A model generated the notes under the pieces. It had not been told where the DNA came from, ran no database searches, and was given only the letters and a program-made list of their open reading frames with translations. From Pohlia nutans (Eukaryota; Streptophyta; Bryopsida; Bryales; Mniaceae): 64,000 nucleotides of DNA. Location: contig CM040089.1 in NCBI GenBank assembly GCA_022496805.1, positions 38,300,372-38,364,371 on the forward strand, read 5' to 3'. Shown in pieces: positions 1 through 11,100 of this stretch (position 1 is the first letter of the stretch; the number at the start of each line of letters is the position of its first letter). The position numbers and the translations under genes were made by a program.

Positions 1-3000
1 GTTTTTGCCGTTTCGAGAAGATGGGACCCTGTCAGCATGTAGAGGTCTTGGGTGAGTCCAGATGATGGGCTCAAACACCTTGGACGTCGTAAAGAGGCGT
101 CGAGGCGAAAGGGCTGTAGTGGACTCAAAACGAAACCTGGCTTCCTGGAGCTCTAGGATCTCTGAACGTGTGAGGTTTGTTCCAGAGAGAACGGGCCAAA
201 CGTCTCGGATGTCCGGGCGGTCTATGACGAAGTAGCGCTTCGGCCCCATGACACATCGTGCGATTTGGTCAGGACAGAACCAAAAATCAGCAGTTTGGAG
301 TTTGGTCCCTTTGTATTCCATCCTAGTGCCTCGATAGGTTGGAGCAGCTGTGGCCTTACCGCCCTTCGCAATCAACATCTTGCACTTGTTCCCATTCCCC
401 GCTTGTACTGCATAACACTGCTTTCTAGACTTGTGCGATATCCTTGCAATGTGCCATTTCGAGGTGTCACAGTCAGTCTCCAACATCCTAGTCGTGAATG
501 GTACCGGAGATGTAGATCTTGGTGATTGCTCCAAGTTCAATCGGGCAGCGGCAGATCGTGTTTGGACACGAGGATGCGAGAAGTTCACCTTGTCGGGGAG
601 ATGAGAATCTCCCTCACAACCCACTGGCATGTCGAGCTTTCTCTTGACCGAGCCAAACACCTCTTCTCCTTCCAAGTGTGGAACTCAAGTAGAAATCTCC
701 ACAGCCCCAGGCATGTTGTTTATTGCTTCCGCGATCTTCTTGCCATCATGCGATGCCATAGCCCTCTTCAGTTTAAGATCGTGCTTGGACGGACCAATTC
801 CAGACGGACCTCCACATAAGAATGTCCTATAGTTGGTCATTTGCATGAAGGCACGGGCCCAATCATCCGTGGTGGCGACAAAGAGGTCCGAGCCTAGCTT
901 CCCGGAGGCTTGCATCCACTTATTGTGAACGGTCTCTGCCAGGTTGCAGGTTGGAATGTCTGCGAGTTCATCTGCGGTAAGATTCTGCAAAAAAAACATT
1001 CACACAATTTATGTTACATACGATTACTTGGATTTCACCACTACCTAAATATCTTAAAAATAAAACCGGAGTGGTAATAAATAATAATGGCACCAGGCTC
1101 TTCCAAACCCCGCACCTCTTCAGTGGTCTCGGTCCTGAGACGAGTATCTGAGCCTCCCAGGTCTCCAACCAAATGTGCCATGGAACCATGGCACATTTGA
1201 ACCCATGGCGACCAAGGCACCGTGGATGGACTTGGAAACATCGATCTGATTCCAAAACCCGCGCCCCTCGAGGGTGGTCTCGGCCCCGAGACCACAATCT
1301 GACCCTCCCAGTTCTCGAACCAAATGCAGCATGGAACCATGGCACAAGTGACCCCACGGCGACCATCGGACCCTGGATTGACATGGCAACAACCCACTGT
1401 TTCCAAAACCCGCACCCCTGGACAGTGGTCTCGGCCCCGAGACCACTATCTGACCCTCCCAGTTCTCGAACCACGTATGCCATGGAACCAAGACAGAATC
1501 TACACCATGTCAACCTTGGCACTAAGGATTGACATTGCACCAGCAAACTGTTTCTAGAACCCGCACCCTTGGAGAGTGGTCTCGGCCCCGACACCACTAT
1601 CTGACCCTCCCAGTTCTCGAACCACGCATGCCATGGAACCATGGCAGAACCTAATCCATGTCCACCGTGGCACCAGTGATTGACATTGCAACAACAAACT
1701 GTTTCAAGAACCCGCACCCGTGGAGATTGGTCTCGGCCCCGAGACCACTATTTGACCCTCCCATTTCTCGAACCACGTATGCCATGGAACCATGGCAGAA
1801 CCTAATCCATGTCCACCGTGGCACCAAGGATTGACATTGCAACAACAAACGTTTTCAAGAACCCGCACCCGTGGAGATTGGTCTCGGCCCCGAGACCACT
1901 ATCTGACCCTCCCAGTTCTCGAACCACGCATGCCATGGAACCATGGCAGAACCTAATCCATGTCCACCGTGGCACCAAGGATTGACATTGCAACAACAAA
2001 CTTTTTCAAGAACCCGCACCCGTGGAGATTGGTCTCGGCCTCGAGACTACTATCTGACCCTCCCAGTTCTCGAACCATGTATGCCATGGAACCAAGGCAG
2101 AACCTAATCCATGTCCACCGTGGCACCAAGGATTGACATTGCAACAACAAACTTTTTCAAGAACCCGCACCCGTGGAGATTGGTCTCGACCTCGAGACTA
2201 CTATCTGACCCTCCCAGTTCTCGAACCACGTATGCCATGGAACCATGGCAGAACCTAATCCATGTCCACCGTGGCACCAAGGATTGACATGGTAACAACA
2301 AACTGTTTCAAGAACCCGCACCCGTAGAGATTGGTCTCGGCCCCAAGACCACTATCTGACCCTCCTAGTTCTCGAACCACGCATGCCATGGAACCATGGC
2401 AGAACCTCATCCATGTCCACCGTGGCACCAAGGATTGACATGGCAACAGCAAACTGTTTCAAGAACCCGCACCCCTGGAGAGTGGTCTCGGCCCCAAGAC
2501 CACAATCTGACCCTCCCAGTTCTTGAAACACGTAAGCCATGGAACCATAGCAGATCCAAATCCACGGCGAGCATGGCACCAAGATTTGACATGGCAACAG
2601 CGAACTGTTTCCAAAACCCGCACCCCTAGAGAGTGCTCTCGGCCCCGAGACCACTACCTGACCCTCCCAGTTGTTGAACCACATAAGCCATGGAACCACG
2701 GCAGAGAGACACCCAGGGCAACCATGGAACCGAGGACTGACATCAAACAGCAACTTGTTTCCAAAACACGCACCCCTAGAGAGTGCTCTTGGCCCCGAGA
2801 CCACTATCTGACCCTCGAAGGTCTCAAACCAAATGCGGCATGGAACCATGGCACAAGTGACCCCACGGGGACCATGGGACCCTAGATGGACATGGCAACA
2901 GCCCACTGTTTCCAAAACCCGCACCCCTAGAGAGTGGTTTAGGGTCCGGAGCCAAAATATCTGACCCTCGAAAGTCTCAAACCAAACACGCCATGGAACC

Positions 3001-5205
3001 ATGGCACAGAGGATCCCACAGAGGCGAAGAGAGAGAGTGCTTTTTATATTTTACCGTTTCCATGAAACCGCCCCATTGACGGTAGCGAAAGTGCCAGAAG
3101 GCCAACCAATCTTCCAGCTCGCGAATCGCATTTTCAGTGGCAGCACCGAACGAGTACCATCACGCTCTCAACTCAAGGTACATCTTGTCAGCTTCGTCCA
3201 TTGTTTGAGCGTCATTATATTGCTTGCATAGCCTTATGTGTTGATTCTGGAAGTTCTTGGCGATCAACTTCTCAGTGTGCTTGTGCATGCTCATTGCCCA
3301 GTGGAATAGACAAGTCCTTTCACGGTCTACCATGGCCACGGAAGGAGTGCCCGAGCCGTAAACAATGCGAACCGCATTGAAATTTGCTTTTGCGCTGTTG
3401 CACATGAACCCTTTGAAGTTAGGATTTGTAACGCCGTTGTTGTCCATTACTTTGTTCAGGCAGCGCCAGAATATAAGCTGGCCCTCAGTGCCTTCCGTTT
3501 GCATGTCGCACACAGCGATGGTCATCACCTTGCAGTAGGTGGAATCATAGACATGGCAGGCAATGGTGGTCCATGGGTTCACTCTCTTCACGTGGTCGAA
3601 CATGACAAAGCAATTATGAAGGTCTCCACCAGGTTGCATCCTTCTTACGAGGTCGACGCCACTCCCGGGGCCATGAACGAGCATTTTGAAGAGATATACC
3701 TTTTCTTTTCCTTGGCCTGGGAATACATTGTCGTGAATGAACTCGATCTTCGAATGCCGCTTCATGTCTAGAATTTGATCAATCTTGCCTTTGCCTTTTC
3801 CTTGGGCGCGGAAGGTTGCGATCATGTTCCGAACGTTGGGAGAGTTGAGCATGCAAAACTTGTCCATCACCTTGTCTAATTCTTGTCCTTCCAGCATCTC
3901 CTTTGGGCCAAGCCCACTGTGGACAAGAAACGTCTCCAGAAACTCCTTGCTGGCTGCAAGGGCAATGGCCGAGTTCTTGGCGGAGGGAGTCTTGGCGACC
4001 TCCGATGCGATCAAGCCGGTGATGGTCTCCATGGACTCCCTGCACTGTCCTTCGGCGACGGGATGTCGATGATAGCCCAGATGGATATATGCACGGGACA
4101 TGTCGTTGACGTTGAGCACGTAATACACTCGCGCAGTGCAAAAGTCGCGACATGATGGGGCTTTCTTGCAGACTTTACACACAATGGAAGAATCTGGAGG
4201 AGGGCTTTGACGAACACTGAACGCGAAGTTAGTTGTACCCGTCTACTCTGTCTGATTCTTCTTAGACGTTCTAGCAAGATAGTCACAGTCTTCGTTGTCG
4301 CATCGCAAGTGGCCAACACACGTCGACCTCCTCAACTTCAAATCGAAGCTGTTGTGGATGTTGGACGTCGTGGTGCGGCACCATGTGTGGCCGTCATAAC
4401 GCTTGTCCATTCCCTCTATGCTTCGGGCTCCGGAAGAGTGCAAGCGTCCACAACATGGTGGTAACTCGAAGACCACATCCCCGTCAAAGTGGGAGGGAAG
4501 GAACTGCACCTTGTGATATTCTATGCAGTCAAAGTCTATGTGAGCAAGTTCATTCCGAGAGCCAAGAACACTGGACAGCTTCCGCAGACATTGCATAACA
4601 CTAGGACAATTCTGTGAGCTACTAGGATATAGAGGGGGGAGAGAGAACGAGGAAGAGGATGGACTATTGGCGGGGGTGCGGACAGTAGGTGGAGTCGCAA
4701 CAATGGGAGGTGGTTCATTCAAGTTTGGGAGTTGCGAGAGCCGTGATGGTGTTTCCCCCTCCGATTCACTGGACAACTCAATGATGGGGTCTAAAGTCTC
4801 ACGTTTCACGTTACGAAGATTGACCATAATATCTGCAACGGAACGAGTTGGATCTGCAGGTTGCCTACGATCGCGACGTGAGAGAGGTAGCTCTACAGTG
4901 GAAGTATCTGAGGTAGGGGCTAAAATCTCTGTAGATGCAGCGAACTGCTGCAGGGTGAGACCGTATGCTCTGTACTGACCAGGATGGAGGAGCTTGTAGT
5001 AACCCTCGTCCTCTGTACATCTAGACTTTAATATGCCTTCTTTAACTAGTCCCCACTTCTCTAGGACCTCCTCTTCGACCATGATGGAGTCTTTTGCTAG
5101 TCCGAACCGAATGTAGAGAAGGTTAGAGGTGACTTTGACAAAGCCACTTTCACCTACAGGTAGAACTAGTGGGACCTCCTCACCTCTGAAGGAAATGCTG
5201 GCCAT
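1..5205 (-). pseudogene. ORF3, left copy: GCM/WRKY-like zinc finger plus MULE-like transposase (pseudogene, runs off window)
   Basis: Two exons: 5205-3055 and 984-1 (still open at the window edge), joined by a GT-AG intron in phase 0. I start at the ATG at 5205 because it aligns with the start of the copy at 62643. Residues about 265-384 carry RYDGH-W, C-x-G-H-x-x-C, CxxC and a final H-x-HP, the layout of the GCM/WRKY-GCM1 zinc fingers often fused to transposases. Farther on are a D in VYDST (about 554), GFM-N (603, where related transposases usually have D), C-x-x-H (632-635) and an E in NLAET (734), which resembles a MULE-type DDE core. Breaks seen directly: TAG at 4243-4245 (the other copy has W), TGA at 3160-3162 (after A, before W) and TGA at 685-687. 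A serine/proline-rich linker lies between residues 130 and 230. Family assignment is from motif recall, not a search. Confidence 0.72.
1085..3015 (-). repeat. 151-bp satellite array A, inside the ORF3 intron
   Basis: About 13 tandem monomers of 151 bp. Identical words recur at 1651, 1802, 1953, 2104 and 2255. Central monomers (about 1640-2450) are nearly identical, while both edges are diverged. The array fills the intron at 985-3054, leaving only about 100 bases at the 3' side and 40 bases at the 5' side. On the minus strand, which is the sense strand of ORF3, it reads in the same direction as array B does on the sense strand of its host gene. Confidence 0.93.
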
Positions 5206-5887
5206 AAGAAATATCGGGGTAGAGAGATACTGATGGTTTAAGGGAGAGAAACAAATCTGTAATGGAGACACAAGGAGAGTAATTGTGAGAGACATTGAAT
5301 TTGGGTTGAGTATATAACATGATGTCGTTTGCTAGGGAGTGACTATATTCAGAGTCATGGTAGTAATTAAAAACTAGACGGTGAGAGAGGTCTAAGATTG
5401 GAGCCGCCTTGCAACTGATATCAATTTCACTATAAGCAGATGACTAATCTAAACAATGTCAGAGTGTTTTACGGCGCTACCTAAATAAAATTGAGACAGT
5501 CTACAGTGTGCCACATGCATCAGCTCGCAGTTCAAAATTCAGGAGTGGATGTAATGAGACTGGGAAGAATCTGATTCGGCGTAGATGTAGTCATGTAGCA
5601 TATAAAGTGATGTAATATTCAAGAACAGAAGTGGTCGTTGAGTATTATTTATACTGGGAGGACAAACCAACAGTCTTTAAGAAAGTGCAGTTTTTTGTAG
5701 GACTAATCTATGTGCACCCGAAGTCATAATAACAATTGAATAAAGAACAAATTAATTATGGTATCTGTAAATTAATCCCTGTGCTAAAAACTCTTGTTGA
5801 ATATAGGCATATTTTATGTTCAATCATAGAAATCTAAGCTGCACCCTCCACTAATGTAGCTCGGAAGTCTTGTCAATGACCCGAGGA
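5206..5887. other. ORF3-ORF2 spacer, no gene seen
   Basis: AT-rich spacer of 682 bases between the two minus-strand genes; the right copy has 563 bases here. It should hold the ORF3 promoter and the ORF2 3' end. I see no convincing coding exon. Confidence 0.5.
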
Positions 5888-6361
5888 TTAGGTGGGCATG
5901 GTGTTTGGAACGGAATCCCAAAATGGAGGCTTGGGTTCATCGTCAAAGAAGTCCTGGACGGCAGCTGCAATCTCTTCAGGCACAATTGGAACTCCCTCAC
6001 TTTCGAGGGTGCAAGGATCGGGGAGTCCCAACAGTTGGCAAACATAATGAGACCACATGAGCCTCCAGACAAGAGGATGTCGAGGGAGAGAGTCCCAAAT
6101 TCCACACGGGATGCGGTAGAATCGAAGAACATCTTTGTCTAGCAAAATGTTTGCGAGGTCGATGTTGAAGTCTTGAACGTTTGGAAATTCACCCATCCAC
6201 AGTTCCACTGCACCCTCCAAGCTATCGATGGCATTTGTCATCTGCACCAAACGTCCATTCCTTGACACAACGGGATAGTCTTCTTTGTTTCGCATCTCCA
6301 ATCTCCCAATGGATTCCAAGTCAAGCACTTCCTCTAAGCAGCGATCTTCCAAAGGATCCAT
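5888..6361 (-). CDS. ORF2, left copy: conserved protein of unknown function (157 aa)
   Basis: Intact reading frame from ATG at 6361. It is clearly homologous to 61645-62079: shared blocks are GA-ELWM-EFP, ILLDKD-L, PCGIWD, PRHPLVW-LMW, LGLPDPC, VP-EIA-AV-DFFDD and KPPFWD. The protein is acidic and tryptophan-rich, with no signal peptide, membrane segment or zinc ligands. I do not recognise the fold. It sits upstream of ORF3 on the same strand and divergent from ORF1, exactly as in the right copy, so it is best read as an accessory protein of the same module. The two copies are diverged in sequence yet conserved in length and key residues, which suggests past purifying selection. Confidence 0.72.
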   Translation of the reverse strand: MDPLEDRCLEEVLDLESIGRLEMRNKEDYPVVSRNGRLVQMTNAIDSLEGAVELWMGEFPNVQDFNIDLANILLDKDVLRFYRIPCGIWDSLPRHPLVWRLMWSHYVCQLLGLPDPCTLESEGVPIVPEEIAAAVQDFFDDEPKPPFWDSVPNTMPT

Positions 6362-7010
6362 GACTCTCGTTGAGACTTAGTGGCGACGGATTTTCGAGCG
6401 TTTACAACAGCGTTGTAGGCAATGAAAAAGAATGTAGAAGATAAGATATAGGAATTTGAACATAGTTACAGTTATACTGTCTCTGCTCCGCACTAGGATC
6501 TGACTGAAAGCGTCGAATTCAATGTATGAGATTAACATCTAACAATTCATTGACACTGCGAGAACCTAGGCGTGGTCGTAAGCTACAATATATAGTTTGA
6601 TCAAAGACGGCGGAATCAGGATATGTAGATCGTTGAATTACATTCTAAAGCAAGCGTCTGTAATTCATAAAAGCTTGCATATCATGAGTATGTCAGTGAC
6701 AGCTGACACCGAGTATGCGAGTTCTCTTGAAAGGCGTCAATACTAAATAGTGAGGTAGTCGACCAGATAGGACTCCCTACTTACTATAGAACAATTCAAG
6801 ATATTCAAAATTATTTGAAATTAGAGCGGCAAACCACTAGTCTCTTGCACGCTTGAGTTACCGTGGAAGAAAGAATTAGTTGTGAGATAGCTGTGACGGT
6901 TTGATGGACTGCAGGGACTGGAACATAAATAGCGCAGCGTGAACTCGTTTTTGTCACGACAGTTTAAGGCTATGCAGATACTAGAGTTTAAGGATGTTGG
7001 AGATTGATCT
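6362..7010. promoter_or_regulatory. Divergent intergenic region between ORF2 and ORF1
   Basis: 649 bases separate two divergent genes; the right copy has 701 bases in the same place. The arrangement implies a bidirectional promoter. I see no repeats and no obvious shared long motif by eye. Confidence 0.35.
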
Positions 7011-7340
7011 ATGCAGATGCGGGACAATAATTGTTCTCTGAACACAGAGATCACGGTTGGGCTGAGGAGAAGAAAGAAACAAGGGAAGCTACTATATTCT
7101 AGCAGACGTGTATTGCAACGTTCGAGGATGAGATCCACCAAACACATGTCACGTCTGACTGCTGTCGAGGAACTCGTGGGGGTGAGGATTGATTTCAGTG
7201 GAGAAGAAGTGACCAATTTGGCGAGTTTGCATGAAGTTGTCACGGTGGTAGACGCGACGCAGGCAATCATCGAAGACAGTGTCAAAGCGGTGAAGTGTAC
7301 CGCTACACAATCAGCCGTAAGACACTATCCATTGGTGTAA
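7011..7340 (+). CDS. ORF1, left copy: small basic-to-acidic protein, unknown function
   Basis: 109-codon frame from the ATG at 7011. It matches 60943-60569 in order: a basic block (RRRKK / KKKKK), then SS-R-L-RS-MR, then a block of the form ID-F-x-(E/D)-(E/D)-V-x-(N/D)-LA. The N-terminal basic patch could bind nucleic acid or target the nucleus; that is inference. The end is uncertain. The right copy has a strong splice donor inside its frame, so the last 15-25 codons here may be intronic. It is divergent from ORF2 and followed by the methyltransferase gene on the same strand. Confidence 0.5.
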   Translation: MQMRDNNCSLNTEITVGLRRRKKQGKLLYSSRRVLQRSRMRSTKHMSRLTAVEELVGVRIDFSGEEVTNLASLHEVVTVVDATQAIIEDSVKAVKCTATQSAVRHYPLV

Positions 7341-8040
7341 GATGTTAAACCTATTAGAGAGACTGATGTTTTTTTTCTGACTCATCTATGCATTTGAATG
7401 GACTAGAGAAGGAGTTGGATGCATTGCGACATTAATATAGTCCACTACATAAACACCATGCAGTGCGACACGTAGGCCCAACCACAGAATGTAGACCTCC
7501 AGTGTCCATCATTTAAAACCCCTAGACCCATTATGATTCAATAAAATTATATCAATAATGGTTCACTCTAGAACATAGTAAACCCTAAACTAAAATGAGC
7601 ATATAATGATTGGAACCTAGCCAGAAGGTCATGTTTCAGTCAAGATACTTAATGGTATGGCACCCGACCAGGAATAGGTCAGGATCACAACACTTTTATT
7701 AGGGTTGACATCTGGATCACGGTATAGAGACGGCCACTCCCAGCTCGTACAGGCGACCGCCTGATTATCGTGGTCACTGGATCCAGTCCACATCCGCTTG
7801 TTTTTTCGTGGTTGCCGTGTATTATCGTGGTCGCCGTGGTTTTCTCGTGGACTCTAGATGTACGGGATGGAGAAGTGTCGCAACGGAGCAAGTTAGCGAC
7901 CTCGTGTATTCTTCAAAGCGACTTGCTTTGAAGACTCATTGATGTAGCACATAGACTTAAACCCTAACCAATAAACCCTAAACCCTCACTTACGTTTTGC
8001 CACTATGCACACGATTTTCCACTGACAAATCTAGGAAGCA
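7341..8040. other. Spacer between ORF1 and the methyltransferase gene
   Basis: 700 bases with no coding signal. A telomere-like stretch (repeated AAACCCTAA words) lies at 7957-7988, and a single AAACCCTAAACTA at about 7580. Such motifs are common near plant promoters as well as being telomere relics. Confidence 0.5.
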
Positions 8041-8112
8041 ATGGAGTTGACAAGAGGAGAGGCAGCGCCCGTAAGAGGGGCAGACCCACCGGCTGAAGAT
8101 CTCACGCCCCAG
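8041..8112 (+). pseudogene. Candidate first exon of the left ParB-methyltransferase gene
   Basis: ATG at 8041 opens 24 codons rich in A, P, E and R, ending CCCCAG with donor GTATGA in phase 0. The right copy has a comparable A/P/G-rich first exon (60179-60096) ending in phase 0 at GTGGGT, at the same place relative to ORF1. Sequence similarity between the two peptides is weak, so the call rests on position, phase and composition. Confidence 0.35.
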
Positions 8113-8142
8113 GTATGAACCCCCAACTCTGCTATTCTGAAT

Positions 8143-11100
8143 TCACATGAAGACATGTCAATCCTTGGAGCCATGGTCGCCATCGGTTAGATTTAGGCAC
8201 GGTTCGAAGGCTTATGTGGTTAGAGAACTGGGAGGGTCAGATAGTGGTCTCGGGGCCGAGACCAATCTACAAGGGTGCGGGTTCTTGAAACAGTTTGCTG
8301 CTACATTGTCAATCCTAGGAGCCAAGATCGACATGGATTAGGTTCTGCCATGATTCTATGGCATACCTGGTTCGAGAACTGGGAGGGTCAGATAGTGGTC
8401 TCGGGGCCGAGACAACTTCCCAAGGATGCGGGTTCTAGAAACGGTTTGCTGTTGCAATGTCAATCCTTGGAGCCAAGGTAGACATGGATTAGGTTCTGCC
8501 ATGGTTCCATGGCATACCTGGTTCGAGAACTGGGAAGGTCAGATAGTGGTCTCCGGGCCGAGACCACTTCCCAAGGGTGCGGGTTCTAGAAACAGTTTGG
8601 TGTTGCAATGTCACTCCTTGGAGCCAAGGTGGACATTGATTAGGTTCTGCCATGGTTCCATGGCATAGGTGGTTCGAGAACTGGGTGGGTCACATAGTGG
8701 TCTCGGGCCCAGACCAATCTCCAAGGGTGTGGGTTCTTGAAACAGTTTGCTCTTGCATTGTCAATCCTTGGAGCCAAGGTGGACATGGATTAGGTTCTGC
8801 CACGGTTCCACGGCATACCTGGTTCGAGAACTGGGAGGGTCAGATAGTGGTCTCGGCGCCGAGACCACTTCCCAAGGGTGCGGGTTCTGGAAACAGTTTG
8901 CTGTTGCATTGTCAATCCTTGGAGCCAAGGTTGAGATGGAGTGCATTCTGCCATGGTTCCATGGCATACCTGGTTCGAGAACTTGGAGGGTCAGATAGTG
9001 GACTCGGGGCTGAGACCAATCTACAAGGGTGCGGGTTCTTGAAACAGTTTGCTGTTGCAATGTCAATCCTTGGAGCCAAGGTGGACATGGATTAGGTTCT
9101 GCCATCGTTCCATGGCATAGGTGGTTCGAGAACAGGGAGGGTCAGATAGTGGTCTCGGGGCCGAGACCACTTCCCAAAGGTGCGGGTTCTTGAAACAGTT
9201 TGCTGTTGCAATGTCAATCCTTGGAGCCAAGGTGGACATGGATTAGGTTCTGCCATGGTTCCATGGCATAGGTGGTTCGAGAACTGGGAGGGTCAGATAG
9301 TGGTCTCGGGGCCGAGACCACTTCCCAAAGGTGCGGGTTCTAGAAACAGTTTGCTGTTGCAATGTCAATCCTTGGAGCCAGGGTGGACATGGATAAGTTT
9401 CTGCCATGGTTCCATGGCATAGGTGATTCGAGAACTGGAAGGGTTAGACAGTGGTCTCGAGGCCGAGACCACTTCCCAAGGGTGCGGGTTCTTGAAACAG
9501 TTTCCTGGTGCAATGTCAAACCTTGGAGCCAGGGTGGACTTGGATTTGGTTCTGCCATGGTTCCATAGCATACGTGGTTCGAGAACTGCGAGGGTCAGAT
9601 AGTGGTCTCGGGGCCGAGACCAATCTCGATGAGTGCAGGTTCTTGAAACAGTTTGCTGTTGCATTGTCAATCCTTGGAGCGAAGGTTCACATGGAGTGGA
9701 TTCTGCCATGGTTCGATGGCATAGGTGGTTCGAGAACTGGGAGGGTCAGATAGTGGTCTCGTGGCTGAGAGCAATCTCCAAGGGTGCGGGTTCTTGAAAC
9801 AGTTTGCTGTTGCATTGTCAATCCTTGGAGCCAAGGTGGACATGGATTAGATTCTGCCATGGTTCCATGGCATACCTGGTTCGAAGAATAGGGAGAGTCA
9901 GATAGTGAGCTCTGGGCTGAGACCACTTCCCAAGGGTGCGGGTACTATAAACAGTTTGCTGTTGCAATGTCAATCCTTGGAGCCTGGGTGGACATGGATT
10001 AGATTCTGCCATAGTTCCATGGCATACGTGGTTGAAAAACTGGGGGGATCAGATACTCGTCTCGCGCCGAGACCAATCTCCAAGGATACGGAATCTGGAA
10101 ACAGTTTGCTGTTGCTCTGTCAATCCTTGGAGCCAAGGTGGACATCGATTAGGTTCTGCCATGGTTCCATGGCATAGGTGATTCAAGAACTGGGAGGGTC
10201 AGATAGTGGTCACGGGGTCGAGACCACCTCCCAAAGGTGCGGGTTCTGGAATCAGTTTGCCATTGCATTGTCAATCCTTGGAGCCAAGGTTGACATGGAG
10301 TGGATTCTGCCATGGTTCCATGGCATACCTGGTTCGAGAACTGGGAGGGTCAGATAATGGTCTCGTGGCTGAAAGCAATCTCCAAGGGTGCAGGTTCTTA
10401 AAACAGTTTGCTCTTGCATTGTCAACCCTTGGAGCCAAGGTGGACATAGATTAGGTTCCGCCATGGTTCGATGGCATGCTTGGTTCGAGAACTAGGAGGG
10501 TCAGATAGTGGTCTCGGGGCCGAGACCACTTCCCAAGGGTGCGGGTTTTAGCAACAGTTCGCTGTTTCAATGTCAATCCTTGGAGCCAAGGTGGACATGG
10601 ATTAGGTTCTGCCATGGTTCCATAGCATAGGTGATTCGAGAGCTGGGGGGGTCAGATAGTGGTCTCGGGCCGAGACCAATCTCCAAGGGTGCGGGTTCTA
10701 GAAACAGTTTACTGTTGCTTTGTCAATCCTTGGAGCCAAGGTGGACATGGATTAGGTTCTGCCATGGTTCTTAGGCATAGGTGATTTGAGAACTTGGAGG
10801 GTCAGATAGTGGTGTCGAGGCCGAGACCACCTCCCAAAGGTGCGGGTTCTGGAAACTGTTTGCTATTGCATTGTCAATCTTTGGAGCCAAGGCTGACATG
10901 GAGTGGATTCTACCATGGTTCCATGGCATACCTAGTTCAAGAATCGGGAGGGTCAGATAGTGGTCTCGTGGCTGAAAGCAATCTCCAAGGGTGCGGGTTC
11001 TTAAAACAGTTTGCTGTTGCATTGTCAATCCTAGGAGCCAAGGTGGACATGGATTAGGTTCTGCCATGGTTCCATAGCATAGGTGGTTCGAGAACTGGGT

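Noticed and set aside
265..832. Plus-strand frames at the window start
   Set aside because: They are shadows of the minus-strand ORF3 exon 2, which shows family-level conservation in its own frame.
685..4245. Stop codons in ORF3 as recoded or selenocysteine codons
   Set aside because: Both TAG and TGA occur, the other copy has ordinary W codons or different stops, and no recoding structure is evident; nonsense mutations are simpler.
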